Below, one piece after another: positions 15,603 through 24,559 of a DNA stretch of 30,928 nucleotides. Source of the DNA: CAZJYC01 sp964550165 (GTDB lineage: Bacteria > Acidobacteriota > Aminicenantia > Aminicenantales > Aminicenantaceae); assembly GCA_964550165.1 (NCBI GenBank), contig CAZJYC010000028.1, forward strand, positions 1-30,928, in the 5' to 3' direction. Position numbers and translations under genes: made by a program. Each line of letters opens with the position of its first letter. Position 1 is the first letter of the stretch. Under the pieces are notes generated by a model that did not search any database, had not been told where the DNA came from, and worked only from the letters and a program-made list of their open reading frames with translations.

Positions 15603-16961
15603 CTATCTTTGAAGAGCCTTTTTAAGGTTCAGGACTTCTTTCTTGAAGGCCCGGCCTCTGTGTTCGAAATTTTTAAACATGTCGAAGCTTGTGCAGGCTG
15701 GCGCAAGAAGAACCGCCTCTCCTGGTCTCGCTTCGGAGAACCCGAGCCTGACCGCTTCTTTCATGGAAGACGCTATTTTCATCGGAACAGTGCTGTTGAG
15801 AGCTCTTTGAATTTTTTCTCTGGCCTCGCCAAGGAGAATGACTTCTTTGACTTTTTCTTTTATGGATTTTCTTAATTTTTCAAAATCACCTCCTTTATCC
15901 CTTCCTCCTAAGATGAGAATGAGTTTTCGGTTAAAGCTCTGGATGGACTTGAGTGTTGCATCCACGTTTGTCGCTTTGGAATCGTTGTAGAAATCGACTT
16001 TTTTCAGAGTCAGGACTTTTTCCAGCCGGTGTTCGAGCCCTTTAAAATGCTTGATGGAGTGTCTCATTCTAGAAAGGGGAACTCCGAGGACATGACCGAC
16101 CAGGACACTGGCCATGATATTTTCCTGATTGTGGATTCCGAGAAGGGGGATTTCTGAGGTTCTCATCAATTTTTCTTCCTTTCTATCGGAAAGAACGACC
16201 CAGTCTCCCCGAACAAAACATCCCCGTTTGATTTTGTATCTCCGGCTGAAGCCGTAAACATGAAACTTTCTTTCCTCTCTTAAGGACCAGACCAGAGGAT
16301 CATCCCGGTTAAGAATAGCGCTGTCGCCCTTTCTCTGGGAGACTAAAAGCTTCATTTTGGATTCGCAGTAGTCGGTGAAAGAGGGATGCCAATCCAGGTG
16401 GTCAGGAGTGATGTTGAGGAGAACCGAGATGGAGGCTCTGAATTTTTTGCTGTGCTTCAGCTGAAAGCTTGAAAGTTCGGTCACAAAGATATGGTTGGGT
16501 CGACTTTGGTCCGCAAAATGGATGAGGGGTGTGCCGATGTTGCCGGCAAGGTAAGCTTTGAGTCCCCCATCTTTCAAGATTTTATAGGTCAACGCGGCCG
16601 TGGTCGATTTCCCGTTTGATCCTGTTATCCCCACGATTTTGCCTTTCAAAAATCCATAGGCCAAGTCGATTTCAGAGATGATCTTAATGCCATGTGTTTT
16701 TGCAGGCTCAAGCTCAGGAAGCCAGGGGACTCCCGGGCTGAGGACAATCAAATCCGCCGCAAGGAAAGTTTTCTGCCTGTGCTGCCCGGCTTCGACCGTG
16801 ACGCCCTTGTCTCTCCAGAATGAAATTTTTTTTGCCATTTCTTCTGGCCTCTTTTTTTCGCTGACGGTTGCTTTCGCTCCGTGTTTGAGAAGGAAACGGC
16901 AGAGTGCTTCTCCTGTTCTTCCGAATCCGACGACCAGGATTTTTTTCCCTTTTAAGTCCAT
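15603..16961 (-). CDS. murD: UDP-MurNAc-L-alanine-D-glutamate ligase MurD
   Basis: MurD adds D-glutamate to UDP-MurNAc-L-Ala. The 452 residues include the N-terminal Rossmann segment ILVVGFGRTGEALCRFL, LSPGVP, and the ATP loop GITGSNGKSTTAAL. The family signature NITPDHLDWH is followed later by YNDSKATNVDATL and LILGGRDKGGDF. The ATG lies one base after the mraY stop, and ftsW starts 11 bp after its own stop, so it is within the continuous dcw transcript. Confidence 0.97.
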   Translation of the reverse strand: MDLKGKKILVVGFGRTGEALCRFLLKHGAKATVSEKKRPEEMAKKISFWRDKGVTVEAGQHRQKTFLAADLIVLSPGVPWLPELEPAKTHGIKIISEIDLAYGFLKGKIVGITGSNGKSTTAALTYKILKDGGLKAYLAGNIGTPLIHFADQSRPNHIFVTELSSFQLKHSKKFRASISVLLNITPDHLDWHPSFTDYCESKMKLLVSQRKGDSAILNRDDPLVWSLREERKFHVYGFSRRYKIKRGCFVRGDWVVLSDRKEEKLMRTSEIPLLGIHNQENIMASVLVGHVLGVPLSRMRHSIKHFKGLEHRLEKVLTLKKVDFYNDSKATNVDATLKSIQSFNRKLILILGGRDKGGDFEKLRKSIKEKVKEVILLGEAREKIQRALNSTVPMKIASSMKEAVRLGFSEARPGEAVLLAPACTSFDMFKNFEHRGRAFKKEVLNLKKALQR

Positions 16962-16962
16962 A

Positions 16963-18051
16963 TCACCTCAGCTTGAGGACGGCCAGGCTGAAAAGGGCAA
17001 AGACAATGCCAGCAATCCAGAACCGGACCACAATTTTTTCCTCTGACCATCCGATGAGTTCAAAATGATGATGGAGCGGCGCCATCTTGAAAATCCTTTT
17101 TCCTCCTGTCATTCGGAAACAGGCAATTTGGAGAAGAACCGAAAGGGCTTCAAGGACAAAAACTCCGGCGACCATGAAAAGCAGGAATTCTTGTTTGATA
17201 AGAATGGCGATGACACCGAGTGTCCCTCCAATCGATAGGGCGCCCACATCGCCCATGAAGAGTTGGGCAGGGTGGCAGTTGTACCAGAGAAAGCCCAGGC
17301 AAGCTCCGGCCATTGCTCCGGCAAACACGGTGAGTTCGGCTGCCGAGGGGACACGGGTTATGAACAGATATTCGGACAAGACAGCATGCCCGGCTATGTA
17401 GGAATGAACCATAAGAGCCGACGCGCTGATAAAAGTCAAGCTGATGGCCAGCCCGTCCAGCCCGTCCGCAAGATTTACGGCGTTGGAGGAGCCGACAAGA
17501 ATCAGCATAATCCAGGGGAGATAAAACCAGCCCAGATAAGGCACGAATTTTTTGAAGAAGGGAAAGCTCAGATGGAGATTGAACTCTCCTGCGGAGCCGA
17601 GATAGATCAGGACAAGCCCGATGATACCCGAGATGAGGACCTGAAAGAGGAGCTTGCGGCGGATGATGAGCCCGCGCGGTCTCTTTTTGATAATCTTCAG
17701 ATAGTCATCCCAGAATCCCAGAAGGCCAAAGAAAACCATGGTCACCATGGCCAGCCGGACATGGGGATTTCCCAAATCCCCCCAGAGAAGAGTGGGAATG
17801 ACTGTCGCAGCAATGATCAGGATGCCTCCCATCGAAGGTGTTCCTTTTTTTTCAAGATGAGATTGAGGAATATCTGGCCTGAGCTCTTCTTTGATTTGCA
17901 TTTTCTTGAGGACTCTGATCACCCAAGGGCCAAGGATAAGGCAGATCAGGAGAGCCGTGATCAAAGCCAGAGCTGTTCGGACGGTGATGTAGCGGAAGAC
18001 GTTGAAAAAGATAAAGTATTCCCTGAGTGGGACAAGAAGATAATAAAGCAC
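16963..18051 (-). CDS. mraY: Phospho-MurNAc-pentapeptide transferase MraY
   Basis: MraY transfers phospho-MurNAc-pentapeptide from UDP to undecaprenyl phosphate, giving lipid I at the inner membrane. The 362-residue protein has about ten membrane helices. Family motifs are GTPSMGG, the catalytic DDYLK, the NAVNLADGLDGLA loop, and the late MAPLHHHFE motif that binds substrate. The start is GTG at 18051, one base after the murF stop. The length is typical. Confidence 0.98.
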   Translation of the reverse strand: MLYYLLVPLREYFIFFNVFRYITVRTALALITALLICLILGPWVIRVLKKMQIKEELRPDIPQSHLEKKGTPSMGGILIIAATVIPTLLWGDLGNPHVRLAMVTMVFFGLLGFWDDYLKIIKKRPRGLIIRRKLLFQVLISGIIGLVLIYLGSAGEFNLHLSFPFFKKFVPYLGWFYLPWIMLILVGSSNAVNLADGLDGLAISLTFISASALMVHSYIAGHAVLSEYLFITRVPSAAELTVFAGAMAGACLGFLWYNCHPAQLFMGDVGALSIGGTLGVIAILIKQEFLLFMVAGVFVLEALSVLLQIACFRMTGGKRIFKMAPLHHHFELIGWSEEKIVVRFWIAGIVFALFSLAVLKLR

Positions 18052-18052
18052 G

Positions 18053-19435
18053 CTACTTCTCCCTCGCTTTTAGCCTTTCGACAATCTTATCTGTTCTTAT
18101 CTTTCTTGAGCCTTTGACCAGAACAAGATCGCCCTCCTGGATGAGGATGTCTATTTTTTCTGCGGCTTGCTCAGAGTTATCGAAAGAGATTATCTGATTC
18201 GTCTTTAAACCAGAGGCGCGAGCTCCTTCAGCCGTGTGTTTGCCGAGAGAGCCGACTGTGATCAGCAGATTCCATCCCCATTGGGCCACCTGTTTTCCGG
18301 CCTGAAGGTGAAACTCAACCTCTCTCTCCCCCAGCTCTAACATGTCTCCAAGCACGGCTATTTTTCTCTTGGAGGGAAGATCCGAGAATCCCTTCAACGC
18401 TCCTTCTAAAGCCACAGGATTTGAGTTGTAAGAATCATCGATAAGCTGAATATTCCCTGCCAGGGAAACAAGGTTTCCCCTTCCGGGCAAAGGCTTGAAA
18501 ATTTTTATTCGCTCCAGCACGCTCTCGAAAGGAAGGTTCAGGGCGAAGCCGATAGCGGTTGCCCCGAGAAGGTCATAGAGATGGCTTTCATAGAAAAAAG
18601 AAGAGGAAATTTTTTTCTTCTTTTGTCCGTAGGCAAGCTCAAAAGAGATTCCCCTCCAACCCTCCTTTTGGACGTTCCGGGCGCGGACCTCGGTCCTTTC
18701 AGAAAGGCCGAAAAATATTTTATTGCCCTTCCAGCCGTTAGCGATTTTTTTGACCAAAGGGTCGTCGCCGTTGAGAACAGCCGTTCCGTCGGTCATGGCC
18801 CCATCGAGGATTTCTTTTTTAGCCAAGGCAATCTCCTCGATGCTGTTAAAAAACTGGAGATGAACAGGATTGATGTTGGTGATGACCGCGACATCTGGAG
18901 GAGCGATCCTGGTCAAAGCCGTGATTTCCCCCGGAGCGCTCATGGCCATCTCGAGCAAAACGATTTGGTGCTTTTCGGTCAATTCAAGAATCGTGAGGGG
19001 GACTCCAAGCTGATTGTTGTAATTCCCCTTGGATTTAAGGACACTGAAGTGTAGAGAAAGGAGTTCCGAGGCGAACTCTTTGGTCGTTGTCTTTCCTATG
19101 CTTCCCGTGATGCCGATGACTTTAACCGGATATTCCTGGAGAACTTCCTTGGCGAGCTTCTGGAGAGCCCGGAAGGTATCCTGAACCTGAATCAAACCGA
19201 TGTCCCTGTTGGGCGATATGATTTTTTGGGAGACGACAACACCCATCGCTCCCCTCTGGACTGCGGATGGAATAAAGTCATGGCCATTTCGTTCGGCGAT
19301 GAGCGCAAAAAAGAGCTCACCCGGTTCTGTCAGCCTGGAGTCGATGTTGAACCTCTGAAAGATCAAAGACGGCGAACCCTGCAGAATTTTCCCTTCAAGT
19401 TTCTCAGCGATTTCGCCCAAGCGAAGAGTTACCAT
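18053..19435 (-). CDS. murF: UDP-MurNAc-tripeptide-D-alanyl-D-alanine ligase MurF
   Basis: MurF adds the D-Ala-D-Ala dipeptide, completing the cytoplasmic pentapeptide precursor. The 460-residue protein has the N-terminal uridine-binding domain, with DSRLTEPGELFFAL near residue 31. The ATP loop ITGSIGKTTTKEF is followed by the YNNQLGVPLT and LEMAMSAPGEI elements of the family and DDSYNSNP in the third domain. Ddl, which makes the dipeptide, is not encoded in this cluster. It starts 14 bp after murE; a GGGGA stretch serves as a modest ribosome site. Confidence 0.96.
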   Translation of the reverse strand: MVTLRLGEIAEKLEGKILQGSPSLIFQRFNIDSRLTEPGELFFALIAERNGHDFIPSAVQRGAMGVVVSQKIISPNRDIGLIQVQDTFRALQKLAKEVLQEYPVKVIGITGSIGKTTTKEFASELLSLHFSVLKSKGNYNNQLGVPLTILELTEKHQIVLLEMAMSAPGEITALTRIAPPDVAVITNINPVHLQFFNSIEEIALAKKEILDGAMTDGTAVLNGDDPLVKKIANGWKGNKIFFGLSERTEVRARNVQKEGWRGISFELAYGQKKKKISSSFFYESHLYDLLGATAIGFALNLPFESVLERIKIFKPLPGRGNLVSLAGNIQLIDDSYNSNPVALEGALKGFSDLPSKRKIAVLGDMLELGEREVEFHLQAGKQVAQWGWNLLITVGSLGKHTAEGARASGLKTNQIISFDNSEQAAEKIDILIQEGDLVLVKGSRKIRTDKIVERLKAREK

Positions 19436-19449
19436 GAAAATATCCCCAT

Positions 19450-20916
19450 TTAATCCGGATCCTTGCTTTTGAGAATTTCTCTGATGACCTCAGCGTCATC
19501 GAAAGCAATCGTTTCATCTTTCAGCACCTGATAATTTTCGTGCCCCTTTCCGGCAACAAGGATACAGTCTCCTTTTTTGCCGACAGAAAGGGCATATTCA
19601 ATCGCCTCCTTTCGGTCAGGAAAAATCTTGTAATTTTTTGTTCCAGTCTTTTTGAGCCCTTGTTCAATCTCCGCGATGATGGCCAAAGGGTCTTCTGAAC
19701 GGGGATTGTCCGAGGTGAGAATGGTCCAGTCGGCAAGGTTTCCCGCAACCTCTCCCATTCTTGGCCTTTTTGTCCTGTCCCGATCCCCGCCTGCGCCAAA
19801 GACCAAGATGACGCGCTTGGGTTTCAGGTCACGGGCTGTTTCCAAGAGATTTTTGAGTGCGTCATCCGTGTGGGCATAATCCACAAAAATGTTCAATCCG
19901 AGGGAGTTCTCAATTTTTTCAAACCTTCCCGGGACTCCCTGAAGCGAGGCGATACCCTCAATGATTGCAGGGAGAGGGATGTTCAGGGTCAGGGCCACGG
20001 TGGTCGCAGCCAGGATGTTGTAAAGGTTGGGCTTTCCCAAAAGAGGCGATGAGACGGTGAACTTGCCAGCCGGGTATTTGACCGAAAGCTCTAAACCTTT
20101 TTCACCGAGCTCGAAGTTTTCACCTTGAACCAAAGAAGAGGGTTCGAGTCCGTAAGTGATCACTCCCATAGAAAGCTCTGAAATCAATTTCTTTCCCCAT
20201 GGATCATCCAGGTTCACAACGGCCATTTTTTTCTTATGGTTGAGGAAAAAAAGCCTTTTCTTGGCCTCAAAATACTCTTCCATCGTGTGATGATAATCCA
20301 GATGGTCACCGCTCAAGTTTGTAAAGACAGCAATGTCAAATCCAATTCCCAGAACTCTCTTGAGGTCCAGGGCATGGGAGGAGACTTCGATCAAACAGTG
20401 AGTGACTCCCTGGGCGACCATCTCGCTCAGGATTCGCTGTAAATCCGTCGCTTCCGGCGTTGTTCGCCCGGCAGAGATTTCTTTGTTCGACCACCGGTAG
20501 GAAATGGTCCCAATAACTCCGGGGAGGAAACCGGATTTTTTGAATATGGCCTCGAGCAGATAGGTAATCGTCGTTTTCCCTTTCGTTCCCGTAATGCCGA
20601 TGACTTTTATTTTCTCCGACGGATGCAAATAGAAATTGGCAGAGCATAAAGCCAGGGTTTCCCGTGCCTCAGCGACCTGAATCCAATTTATTTTAGAATT
20701 TTCAGGCTTTGACTTTTCTGAGAGAATGGCCACAGCGCCCCTGGCCAGAGCATCTCGGACAAATTCAAACCCGTCTTCTTTCAGCCCCTTAAGGGCAGCA
20801 AAGAGAAAGCCGGGCTGGACATTTTTAGAAGAATAGGCGATTCCCCGGATGTCTTCTTGCTCGTTTCCGTCAAAGCGAAGATGAGGAATTCCTGTCATCA
20901 AGTCCTTCAGCCTCAT
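19450..20916 (-). CDS. murE: UDP-MurNAc-tripeptide synthetase MurE (meso-DAP type)
   Basis: MurE adds the third amino acid of the stem peptide. The 488-residue protein carries the N-terminal DSR-like YSSKNVQPGFLF region, the ATP loop GITGTKGKTT near 107-116, AGRTTPEA, and NLSGDHLDYH. In the C-terminal domain the substrate motif reads DNPRSEDP. DNPR with this arginine is the meso-diaminopimelate form, whereas lysine-adding enzymes differ here. This points to a DAP-type, Gram-negative-like wall. The ATG overlaps the ftsI stop by 4 bp (ATGA). Confidence 0.97.
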   Translation of the reverse strand: MRLKDLMTGIPHLRFDGNEQEDIRGIAYSSKNVQPGFLFAALKGLKEDGFEFVRDALARGAVAILSEKSKPENSKINWIQVAEARETLALCSANFYLHPSEKIKVIGITGTKGKTTITYLLEAIFKKSGFLPGVIGTISYRWSNKEISAGRTTPEATDLQRILSEMVAQGVTHCLIEVSSHALDLKRVLGIGFDIAVFTNLSGDHLDYHHTMEEYFEAKKRLFFLNHKKKMAVVNLDDPWGKKLISELSMGVITYGLEPSSLVQGENFELGEKGLELSVKYPAGKFTVSSPLLGKPNLYNILAATTVALTLNIPLPAIIEGIASLQGVPGRFEKIENSLGLNIFVDYAHTDDALKNLLETARDLKPKRVILVFGAGGDRDRTKRPRMGEVAGNLADWTILTSDNPRSEDPLAIIAEIEQGLKKTGTKNYKIFPDRKEAIEYALSVGKKGDCILVAGKGHENYQVLKDETIAFDDAEVIREILKSKDPD

Positions 20917-22664
20917 TGTCCCGTCGACCTCCAGGGGTTTGCGGCGCGGATTGTTTTTAGATAATTCTTCTGCTGAGGAATCTCCAGATAGCGAAGAGCA
21001 CGGCTGGCTATCTCTCTGAAAAGTGGCGCGGCGACGTCACCACCATAATATCTGTTCTTGGGTTCGTCGAGGACAACAATCATCGAAAGCACCGGATTAT
21101 CCGCGGGGACAAAGCCGGCAAAAGAGGCGATGTGGGCCGTAGAGGAATAGCCGTTGTTTAACGAATTCAATTTCTGAGCCGTCCCCGTCTTGCCAGCTAC
21201 CCGGTAACTGTTGATCCGAGCGGTTACCCCTGTTCCTTCCTGGACAACCCTTTCCAGCCATGAGGTCAAAGTTAGAGCTGTTTTTTCAGAAATGATTCTT
21301 TCTGGCTGGAGATGTCCGCTTGCTGATTCTTCAGCAAAGTCCAGGACTTTTTTAACAATCCTGAGGTGGACAGCAAGACCTTTGTTAGCGATGATGTTTA
21401 TGGCTTGAAGCATTTGGATGGGCGTGGAGGAGATTCCATATCCGATGGAGAGAAAGTCAGCAGCGCTTCTCGTCCAGTGTTTGAGAGGATGCAAAATTCC
21501 GGCCTCTTCGGCAGGCAGCTCAATTCCCGTGGCCTGTCCGAAACCGAAATCCTTAATCGTCTTGTACAGGGCATCTTCATCAAGACGTCGGATGATCTGG
21601 ATTGTGCCGACATTGGAGGAATGAACGATGACCTCAGGAAAGGTCAGAATGTTGAATTGTTGATGGTCTCTGACAAGCTTGCTCCCTACAGGGATGTAAC
21701 CTTTGCTGCAGTCAAAAGTTGACCGGGGACTAATTCTTCCACTTTCCAGAGCTGATGCAAAAGTTACGATTTTAAAAGTGGATCCGGGATCAGAAAGGCT
21801 GTGGATGGCTTTATTTCTTTCGAGCAGAACAGGGTTATTGGGCGGATTATTCAAGTCATAAGTGGGGTAATTGGCCATGGCCAGGATTTCTCCAGTAGAC
21901 GGCCTGGAGACGATCACCGTGCCCCAATTTGCTCCTGTTTCACGGACAGCCCTAGCCAGCTCCTTTTCTGTGAGGTATTGCAGGGTTTCATCGATTGTCA
22001 GATATATATTTTTTCCAGGCTTGGGCTCATTCAGAGTTTCGCGGTGAAATTTTCTTTTCTTGGCGTCTCTCAGAATCAAGTATTCTCCCTCTTCGCCCTG
22101 TAGATAGGAATTGTATTTGTACTCCACTCCGCTAAAGCCCGTATCATCGATGCCTATTCTTCCCAGAAGATGAGCAGCCAGTTGATGGTGAGGGTAGAAT
22201 CTTTTATTTTCTTCTATGAAATAGAAGCCATCCGGCAGGAGTTTTTCCACAATGTCTTCTCTATCCGGGTCAATTTTCCTTTTTACCCAAATGAAGATTG
22301 ATTTCATTTTTAATCTATCTTTAATTTTTCGAATATCGTTATCGGATAAGCCAAGAACTTGCCTGAGCTTGTATATTTTTTCGAGCTGGAGGGAGTAAGG
22401 TTCGCGTGGCGAGGAGATGCAGTAAACGGATTTTCTGGGGATGCTCCGGGCAAGGATGTTCCCCGAGCGGTCATAGATAGTTCCTCTTTTGGGGAGGATT
22501 TTGACTCTGTCTTGGGTTTGTCCCAGAACGTCTGCCTTTAAACGGGGATGTTCAAAAACCTGAAGCTGAATGAGTCGGACGAGGAGGCTGGTCATCCAAA
22601 ATACCAGGATAAAAGAGAGGAAAGTTGTTCTTCTATGAGCCCTTTTCTGGTACAGAGGACTCAT
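20913..22664 (-). CDS. ftsI: Septal penicillin-binding protein 3 FtsI (transpeptidase)
   Basis: FtsI is the class B penicillin-binding protein that cross-links septal peptidoglycan made by FtsW. It has a short basic cytoplasmic tail, one membrane helix (about residues 14-34), the PBP dimerisation domain (with RGTIYDRSGNILA) and the transpeptidase domain. Catalytic motifs are SxxK (STFK, 295-298), SSN (349-351) and KTG (492-494). No PASTA repeats are present. In-frame starts reach 22727, but that would overlap ftsL by 59 bp. The ATG at 22664, four bases after the ftsL stop, gives 583 residues and a normal tail, so it is preferred. The ribosome site is weak either way. Confidence 0.95.
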   Translation of the reverse strand: MSPLYQKRAHRRTTFLSFILVFWMTSLLVRLIQLQVFEHPRLKADVLGQTQDRVKILPKRGTIYDRSGNILARSIPRKSVYCISSPREPYSLQLEKIYKLRQVLGLSDNDIRKIKDRLKMKSIFIWVKRKIDPDREDIVEKLLPDGFYFIEENKRFYPHHQLAAHLLGRIGIDDTGFSGVEYKYNSYLQGEEGEYLILRDAKKRKFHRETLNEPKPGKNIYLTIDETLQYLTEKELARAVRETGANWGTVIVSRPSTGEILAMANYPTYDLNNPPNNPVLLERNKAIHSLSDPGSTFKIVTFASALESGRISPRSTFDCSKGYIPVGSKLVRDHQQFNILTFPEVIVHSSNVGTIQIIRRLDEDALYKTIKDFGFGQATGIELPAEEAGILHPLKHWTRSAADFLSIGYGISSTPIQMLQAINIIANKGLAVHLRIVKKVLDFAEESASGHLQPERIISEKTALTLTSWLERVVQEGTGVTARINSYRVAGKTGTAQKLNSLNNGYSSTAHIASFAGFVPADNPVLSMIVVLDEPKNRYYGGDVAAPLFREIASRALRYLEIPQQKNYLKTIRAANPWRSTGQ

Positions 22665-22668
22665 GGAG

Positions 22669-22974
22669 TCATTTTTTGAGATTAAAGTTCGAGTCATCGT
22701 GGATAATCTGGTCCTCTCGAGGCTCAATCAAGCCCAATTTTTCTTTTGCGATTTTTTCGACATTTTCAGGAGAGAGGAGTTGTGCCTTTTCAGTTTCCAA
22801 TTTTTCGACGTCCTCCATCAGTGCCTGGACTTTTTTTTCAAGGTCGCTAATTTCATATCCTATTTTCAGAGATTCTACTCGATGCCAGATGTAGAAGCAG
22901 AAAATTGAGATCAGCGACAGGGTAAAAAATACGACGAGCAGGATTTCTTTTTTTCTGAATTTTTTTCTGACCAT
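22669..22974 (-). CDS. ftsL: Cell division protein FtsL
   Basis: This small protein of 101 residues has a basic N-terminus, one membrane helix (about 10-29) and a periplasmic heptad-patterned segment (about 38-70) that looks like a coiled coil. That segment is followed by PENVEKIAKEKLGLIEP, the typical FtsL/DivIC end. FtsL forms a complex with FtsB and FtsQ and activates FtsW-FtsI. Sequence conservation is low in this family; topology and the place between rsmH and ftsI support the call. Its ATG follows the rsmH stop with no gap. Confidence 0.88.
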   Translation of the reverse strand: MVRKKFRKKEILLVVFFTLSLISIFCFYIWHRVESLKIGYEISDLEKKVQALMEDVEKLETEKAQLLSPENVEKIAKEKLGLIEPREDQIIHDDSNFNLKK

Positions 22975-23871
22975 TCAAATTCTCTCTGCAACCCTGAGTT
23001 TGGCTGACCTTGCTCTGGAATTCAGGATAATCTCTCCTTCCGAAGGGACGACCGGCTTTTTGGTTAATATTTTTAGCAGCGGGGGATAATCGGGTGAGGC
23101 CGCAAGCCGGGCAAAAGTGTGCTTGATGATTCTATCCTCCAGGGAGTGAAAAGAGATGGCAGCGATGCGCGCCTTCTTTGGCATCTTCTGAGCGATCCTC
23201 TCTAAGAATCCAGAGAGGCTTTTCAACTCCTGGTTCACTTCGATCCGTACGGCTTGAAAGACTTTCGCCGCAGGATGAATCTTCCCTTTTTGTGGCCTCC
23301 AATGGCATATCTCCTCAACGATTCGGCAGAGCTGGGTAGTGGTCTCGATTTTCTGGACTTTTCTTCTTGAGACAATTTCCCTGGCCAGTCTTTTTGCCTG
23401 TCTGAGTTCGCCGTATTCCTCGAATACTTGGCTGAGTTTGTGCTCTGAGAAATGGTTGACTATTTTGGAAGCCGTTATTTTGTTGCGCAAGTCCATCCGC
23501 ATGTCGAGAGGTCCCTCTCGGCTAAAACTGAATCCTCTTTCTGGATTATCCAGCTGGAAAGATGAGATTCCCAGGTCAAGCAGAATCGCCCGGACATGAG
23601 AAAAATCCACTTTCAGGTCAGGAAGATACCTGAAGTCCGAGTGGTAAAGCTTAACTCTATTGGCATAGGCTTCGAGTTTTTCTTTTGCTTTCAAGAGAGA
23701 CATTTCGTCGATGTCAAATCCGATGAGGCTCGCTCTAGGATTTTTCTTGATTATCTCCAAGGCATGCCCTCCCAGGCCGAGAGTGCAGTCCACATAGACT
23801 CCAGGCCGAGTTACATGCAGGAAGTCCAGGACCTCTTTTAAAAGAACCGGAACATGTCCATTTCCATTCAT
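22975..23871 (-). CDS. rsmH: 16S rRNA (cytosine1402-N4)-methyltransferase RsmH
   Basis: RsmH (formerly MraW) methylates N4 of C1402 in 16S rRNA with S-adenosylmethionine. The 298-residue protein begins HVPVLLKEVLDFL, followed by the SAM loop VDCTLGLGGHALEI. The DLGISSFQLD segment, GFSFSREGPLDMRMD, and the late AAISFHSLEDRIIKH motif are all diagnostic. The ATG overlaps the mraZ stop by 4 bp (ATGA). It is the second gene of the dcw operon, its normal position. Confidence 0.98.
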   Translation of the reverse strand: MNGNGHVPVLLKEVLDFLHVTRPGVYVDCTLGLGGHALEIIKKNPRASLIGFDIDEMSLLKAKEKLEAYANRVKLYHSDFRYLPDLKVDFSHVRAILLDLGISSFQLDNPERGFSFSREGPLDMRMDLRNKITASKIVNHFSEHKLSQVFEEYGELRQAKRLAREIVSRRKVQKIETTTQLCRIVEEICHWRPQKGKIHPAAKVFQAVRIEVNQELKSLSGFLERIAQKMPKKARIAAISFHSLEDRIIKHTFARLAASPDYPPLLKILTKKPVVPSEGEIILNSRARSAKLRVAERI

Positions 23872-24350
23872 TCGATTTCTTCCTGAGGTAAGAGTGCGGC
23901 GATATGGTCAAAGTCTTCGTGTGTCAGCGGCATTTCTTGGAGTTTCACATCGAGTAAATTCTTGTTCCAGACTTCGAGATGGTTGGTCATGCCGACGACC
24001 AGGACTTCGTCTTCGAGTTTTGCTTGCTCTCTGAGAAGCTGGCTGACCAGGATGCGTCCTTTGGAATCGATTTGATAATGATTTCCGATTTTGTTAACAT
24101 GAAGCATGAATTTTCTCACAGCGGGCTTGATGTGATAGGCTCCAATTCTGGAAATTCTCGACATTTTTTCCCAAACGGGGAGAGGATAGATCTGAACAGA
24201 CTCATTGGTGAGAGAAGTTATGAATAAGTCTTTGCCGTATTTTTCCTCGATAGCCATGCGGAATTTTTCGGGAATTTTTATCCGGCCGCTTTTGTCGAAC
24301 CGTGCTGTGTAACTTCCGATGAGCGTATATCCCATTTCTTCCCGTTTCAT
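23868..24350 (-). CDS. mraZ: Transcriptional regulator MraZ
   Basis: MraZ is an AbrB-like, ring-forming DNA-binding protein that represses its own dcw operon. The 160-residue protein has both half-site DxxxR motifs: DKSGR near residue 19 and DSKGR in the second SpoVT/AbrB-like repeat. It is the first gene of the operon. Two starts are possible. ATG at 24350 has AGGA seven bases upstream, but the predicted promoter would start transcription at about 24358, leaving almost no leader. ATG at 24335 (MGYTLIGSY) is closer to the usual MraZ N-terminus and allows a leader of about 23 nt, but has a poor ribosome site. The longer form is given. Confidence 0.95.
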   Translation of the reverse strand: MKREEMGYTLIGSYTARFDKSGRIKIPEKFRMAIEEKYGKDLFITSLTNESVQIYPLPVWEKMSRISRIGAYHIKPAVRKFMLHVNKIGNHYQIDSKGRILVSQLLREQAKLEDEVLVVGMTNHLEVWNKNLLDVKLQEMPLTHEDFDHIAALLPQEEIE

Positions 24351-24354
24351 CCCA
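24330..24354 (-). promoter_or_regulatory. Putative MraZ operator: three GGGA boxes, 10-bp period
   Basis: Read on the minus strand, TGGGA (24354-24350), CGGGA (24344-24340) and TGGGA (24334-24330) are separated by exactly 5 bp (TGAAA, AGAAA). MraZ of E. coli is known to bind TGGGN repeats separated by 5 bp upstream of mraZ. Here the boxes lie in the first transcribed bases and run into the start of the gene, so binding would block RNA polymerase at or just after the promoter. Autoregulation is inferred from this match. Confidence 0.7.
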
Positions 24355-24364
24355 TTTTCCTAGA

Positions 24365-24393
24365 AATATAGGGGAGAAAATATACAATGTCAA
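24365..24393 (-). promoter_or_regulatory. Strong sigma-70 promoter of the dcw operon
   Basis: On the minus strand TTGACA (24393-24388) is followed by exactly 17 bp and TATATT (24370-24365). The -35 is perfect and the -10 has five of six consensus bases. The start site would be about 24358, between the boxes and the putative MraZ operator. It probably drives all fifteen genes down to hutI, because no gap in that unit exceeds 14 bp. Confidence 0.75.
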
Positions 24394-24559
24394 GAAAAAA
24401 ATGCAGAAAAGATAACTATCTTATTCAACTTTCTATATATTGCGTGAATAAAGATCATGCCACTATATAAAGAATATTTAATTTGGGAAATAAACGGGAG
24501 ATTTGTTAAGATCTATTTAATTCAATCGGCTCTCTTCAATTTTGTGTAGGTTCCATTCA
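24394..24559. other. AT-rich spacer upstream of the mraZ promoter
   Basis: No gene or convincing site was found. It is very AT-rich (for example TATATATT near 24435 and ACTATATAAAG near 24462). It could hold UP-like elements or further promoters, but no pair of boxes stands out. Confidence 0.4.

Noticed and set aside
17263..18117. Open frame of 284 codons on the plus strand opposite mraY
   Set aside because: Highly charged, low-complexity translation expected from the complement of a membrane protein; no support as a gene.
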